Source of the DNA: Clostridia bacterium
GTDB taxonomy: Bacteria; Bacillota; Clostridia; Christensenellales; Borkfalkiaceae
Direction: 5' to 3'
DNA length: 7,233 nt
NCBI GenBank assembly: GCA_017648525.1
Contig: JAGCIP010000141.1
Span: forward strand, 1-7,233
Part shown: piece after piece, positions 6,544 to 7,233 of the stretch
How positions within the stretch are numbered: position 1 is the first letter of the stretch
How the letters are laid out: each line of letters starts with the position of its first letter
The notes under the pieces: model-generated
What the model was told of the DNA's origin: nothing
What the model saw: the letters and a program-made list of their open reading frames with translations, nothing else
The model's database searches: none
Made by a program: the position numbers and the translations under genes

Positions 6544-6608
6544 TTAAAAAGTGGCAAAAACAAACAAAAAAACATATTTTAAACTTTTTTTAAAAAACAT
6601 TGAAAAAA
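6536..6608 (+). promoter_or_regulatory. phased A-tract (UP-like, curved DNA) upstream of rRNA promoter P1
   Basis: A-runs of 5-7 bases begin at 6536, 6546, 6556 and 6566, each 10 bases apart. An ATTTTAAA block follows at 6576-6583, and further A-runs begin at 6592 and 6603, the last ending just before the P1 -35. Spacing at one helical turn is expected to bend DNA. An A-rich block next to a -35 can act as an UP element for the RNA polymerase alpha subunits. Confidence 0.65.
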
Positions 6609-6611
6609 TGG

Positions 6612-6640
6612 TTGACATTTATTTAATTTTCCTATATAAT
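6612..6640 (+). promoter_or_regulatory. rRNA operon promoter P1 (full consensus)
   Basis: A perfect TTGACA (6612-6617), a 17-base spacer and a perfect TATAAT (6635-6640) make this the strongest predicted promoter in the window. The start should fall near 6646-6648. It lies about 440 bases upstream of the 16S 5' end and has phased A-tracts upstream. It reads towards 16S rRNA with no reading frame in between. Confidence 0.88.
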
Positions 6641-6646
6641 CGGTAA

Positions 6647-6658
6647 TGCTCTCTAACG
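6647..6658 (+). promoter_or_regulatory. boxA-like antitermination element at the P1 start
   Basis: TGCTCTCTAACG matches the bacterial rrn boxA consensus TGCTCTTTAACA at 10 of 12 positions. boxA in rRNA leader RNA binds NusB-NusE and protects untranslated rRNA transcripts from premature termination. Its place at the predicted +1 of P1 is unusual, and it overlaps a small hairpin (CTCTC/GAGAG, 6649-6662). The match could be partly chance. Confidence 0.5.
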
Positions 6659-6772
6659 AGAGGGCAAAACACATAGGCAAAATCATTAGAGAAAATCAAG
6701 TGATTTAAGCGGTAAGACCTAAAACAAAATGTCGTGTTTAGCGCGAGGTTTGAACACAATATTTAGTGGTCG

Positions 6773-6821
6773 AAAAAAAAGTTAAAAAAAATTGAAAAAT
6801 TTTGAAAAAACTTTGAAAAAA
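6773..6821 (+). promoter_or_regulatory. phased A-tract array (UP-like) upstream of rRNA promoter P2
   Basis: Five A-runs start at 6773, 6784, 6795, 6805 and 6816, at steps of 11, 11, 10 and 11 bases. The last two are an exact 11-base tandem copy (6801-6811 and 6812-6822). The array ends three bases before the P2 -35. Helically phased A-tracts are a known source of intrinsic curvature, and this position fits an UP element. Confidence 0.75.
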
Positions 6822-6824
6822 CGC

Positions 6825-6853
6825 TTGACTTAAACAAATGCTTATGTTATTAT
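6825..6853 (+). promoter_or_regulatory. rRNA operon promoter P2
   Basis: TTGACT (6825-6830), a 17-base spacer and TATTAT (6848-6853) with a TG at 6845-6846 form a strong extended -10 promoter. The predicted start is near 6859-6860, both G. This would allow a GTP-initiated transcript like those that make Bacillus rRNA promoters respond to GTP level. That regulatory reading is inference. The leader to 16S is about 226 bases. Confidence 0.85.
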
Positions 6854-6859
6854 ATGTAG

Positions 6860-7085
6860 GCTGTCGCTCGAACGACGGCAAACGTCAACCGAAGTTGACG
6901 GGAGTAGCTTAAAAATTGAATAGAAGGAAATATGACGAAATAATAGTTATTTTGTAGAAAGTTTCTGTCAAATTTATTTGAGTATATTATGTACTTGAAA
7001 ACAGTCATTAAAATGACACAACAAAACGCTAAACAAGCGAAATTCGTTAGAGCAGTTGAGTCTACGGACTCGGCTTTAAATAATT
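6860..7085 (+). ncRNA. rRNA operon leader (pre-16S 5' leader) with hairpins
   Basis: The P2 transcript opens with two adjacent hairpins: a 7-bp stem 6860-6866/6873-6879, and a perfect 7-bp stem 6883-6889/6894-6900 with a CGAA loop. A 9-bp hairpin (6935-6943/6947-6955) and 5-bp and 4-bp ones (7004-7017, 7027-7039) follow. TGTACTTGAAAAC (6990-7002) resembles the TGTTCTTTGAAAAC-type motif seen around Bacillota rRNA genes. The last hairpin (7054-7062/7067-7075) has a stable UACG tetraloop and ends about 10 bases before 16S. The region is removed in 16S maturation. No coding gene is visible. Confidence 0.7.
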
Positions 7086-7233
7086 AAACTTAAGAGTTTG
7101 ATTCTGGCTCAGGACGAACGCTGGCGGTGTGCTTAATACATGCAAGTCGAGCGAGATAAGGAAAAGCTTGCTTTTCCTTTGAAAGCGGCGGACGGGTGAG
7201 TAACTCGTGAGTAACCTGCCTATATCAGGGGAA
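7086..7233 (+). rRNA. rrs: 16S ribosomal RNA, 5' end (continues beyond window)
   Basis: The universal block AGAGTTTGAT begins at 7093 (E. coli position 8). It is followed by CTGGCTCAG, GACGAACGCTGGCGG, ATACATGCAAGTCGAGCG and GGCGGACGGGTGAGTAA. Anchoring AGAGTTTGAT to position 8 places base 1 at about 7086. The V1 helix is a 9-bp stem (7158-7166/7171-7179) with a CTTG loop. The pattern is Bacillota-like. Only about 148 bases are present, so the lineage cannot be placed finely. The gene is driven by P1 and P2. The 5' boundary is by alignment from memory and may be off by a few bases. Confidence 0.97.

Noticed and set aside
6399..6646. Possible small gene or small RNA between the MATE terminator and P1
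   Set aside because: The sequence is A-rich with repeated short motifs and no usable reading frame or independent promoter-terminator pair. It is better explained as an upstream control region of the rRNA operon.
1..7233. Mobile element, CRISPR array, toxin-antitoxin or defence system
   Set aside because: I found no transposase or integrase motifs, no regularly spaced repeats with spacers, no terminal inverted repeats or target duplications, and no unexplained gene cluster. All sizeable genes belong to known families.

Overview
The window looks like an ordinary chromosomal stretch of a low-to-moderate GC member of the Bacillota, probably a Clostridia-type anaerobe. The evidence is the AT-rich DNA, AGGAGG-type ribosome binding sites, sigma-A-like promoters with 17-bp spacers and extended -10 motifs, an oxygen-sensitive-lifestyle flavodiiron protein, and a 16S rRNA 5' end with the Firmicutes-like block GGACGAACGCTGGCGG. 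TGA never interrupts or extends the genes as a sense codon, so the standard bacterial code fits. Lineage below phylum or class cannot be settled from the 148 bases of 16S present.

Left part (1-2585). The 3' end of a probable metallo-beta-lactamase-fold hydrolase (1-186, + strand) meets a cytosolic SGNH/GDSL hydrolase (260-955, - strand) at a shared hairpin terminator. The hydrolase has its own extended -10 promoter, packed against the terminator of a tRNA-Arg(CCG) gene (1063-1138, - strand). That tRNA lies 46 bases downstream of a CNNM/CorC-type membrane protein with paired CBS domains (1185-2507, - strand). A perfect 11-bp hairpin separates the two. No separate tRNA promoter is evident, so the tRNA is probably transcribed with the membrane protein gene.

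Middle (2586-6398). A divergent intergenic region carries back-to-back promoters. On the + strand a tight three-gene operon follows: mnmA (tRNA 2-thiouridylase), a flavodiiron protein (O2 or NO reductase) and a MATE-family exporter. The gaps are 13 and 9 bases, and a strong intrinsic terminator closes the operon. All three proteins look intact, with their key catalytic residues present.

Right part (6399-7233). A roughly 690-base gene-free stretch is the control region of an rRNA operon. It contains a 16-base alternating pyrimidine-purine (Z-DNA-prone) tract, two tandem strong promoters each preceded by helically phased A-tracts, a boxA-like antitermination element at the predicted P1 start, several leader hairpins including a UACG-capped one just before 16S, and then the first ~148 bases of 16S rRNA.

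I see no mobile element, CRISPR array, defence island or other obviously new multi-gene system. The most notable material is the architecture of the rRNA control region and the unusual gene coupling, not a novel protein system.
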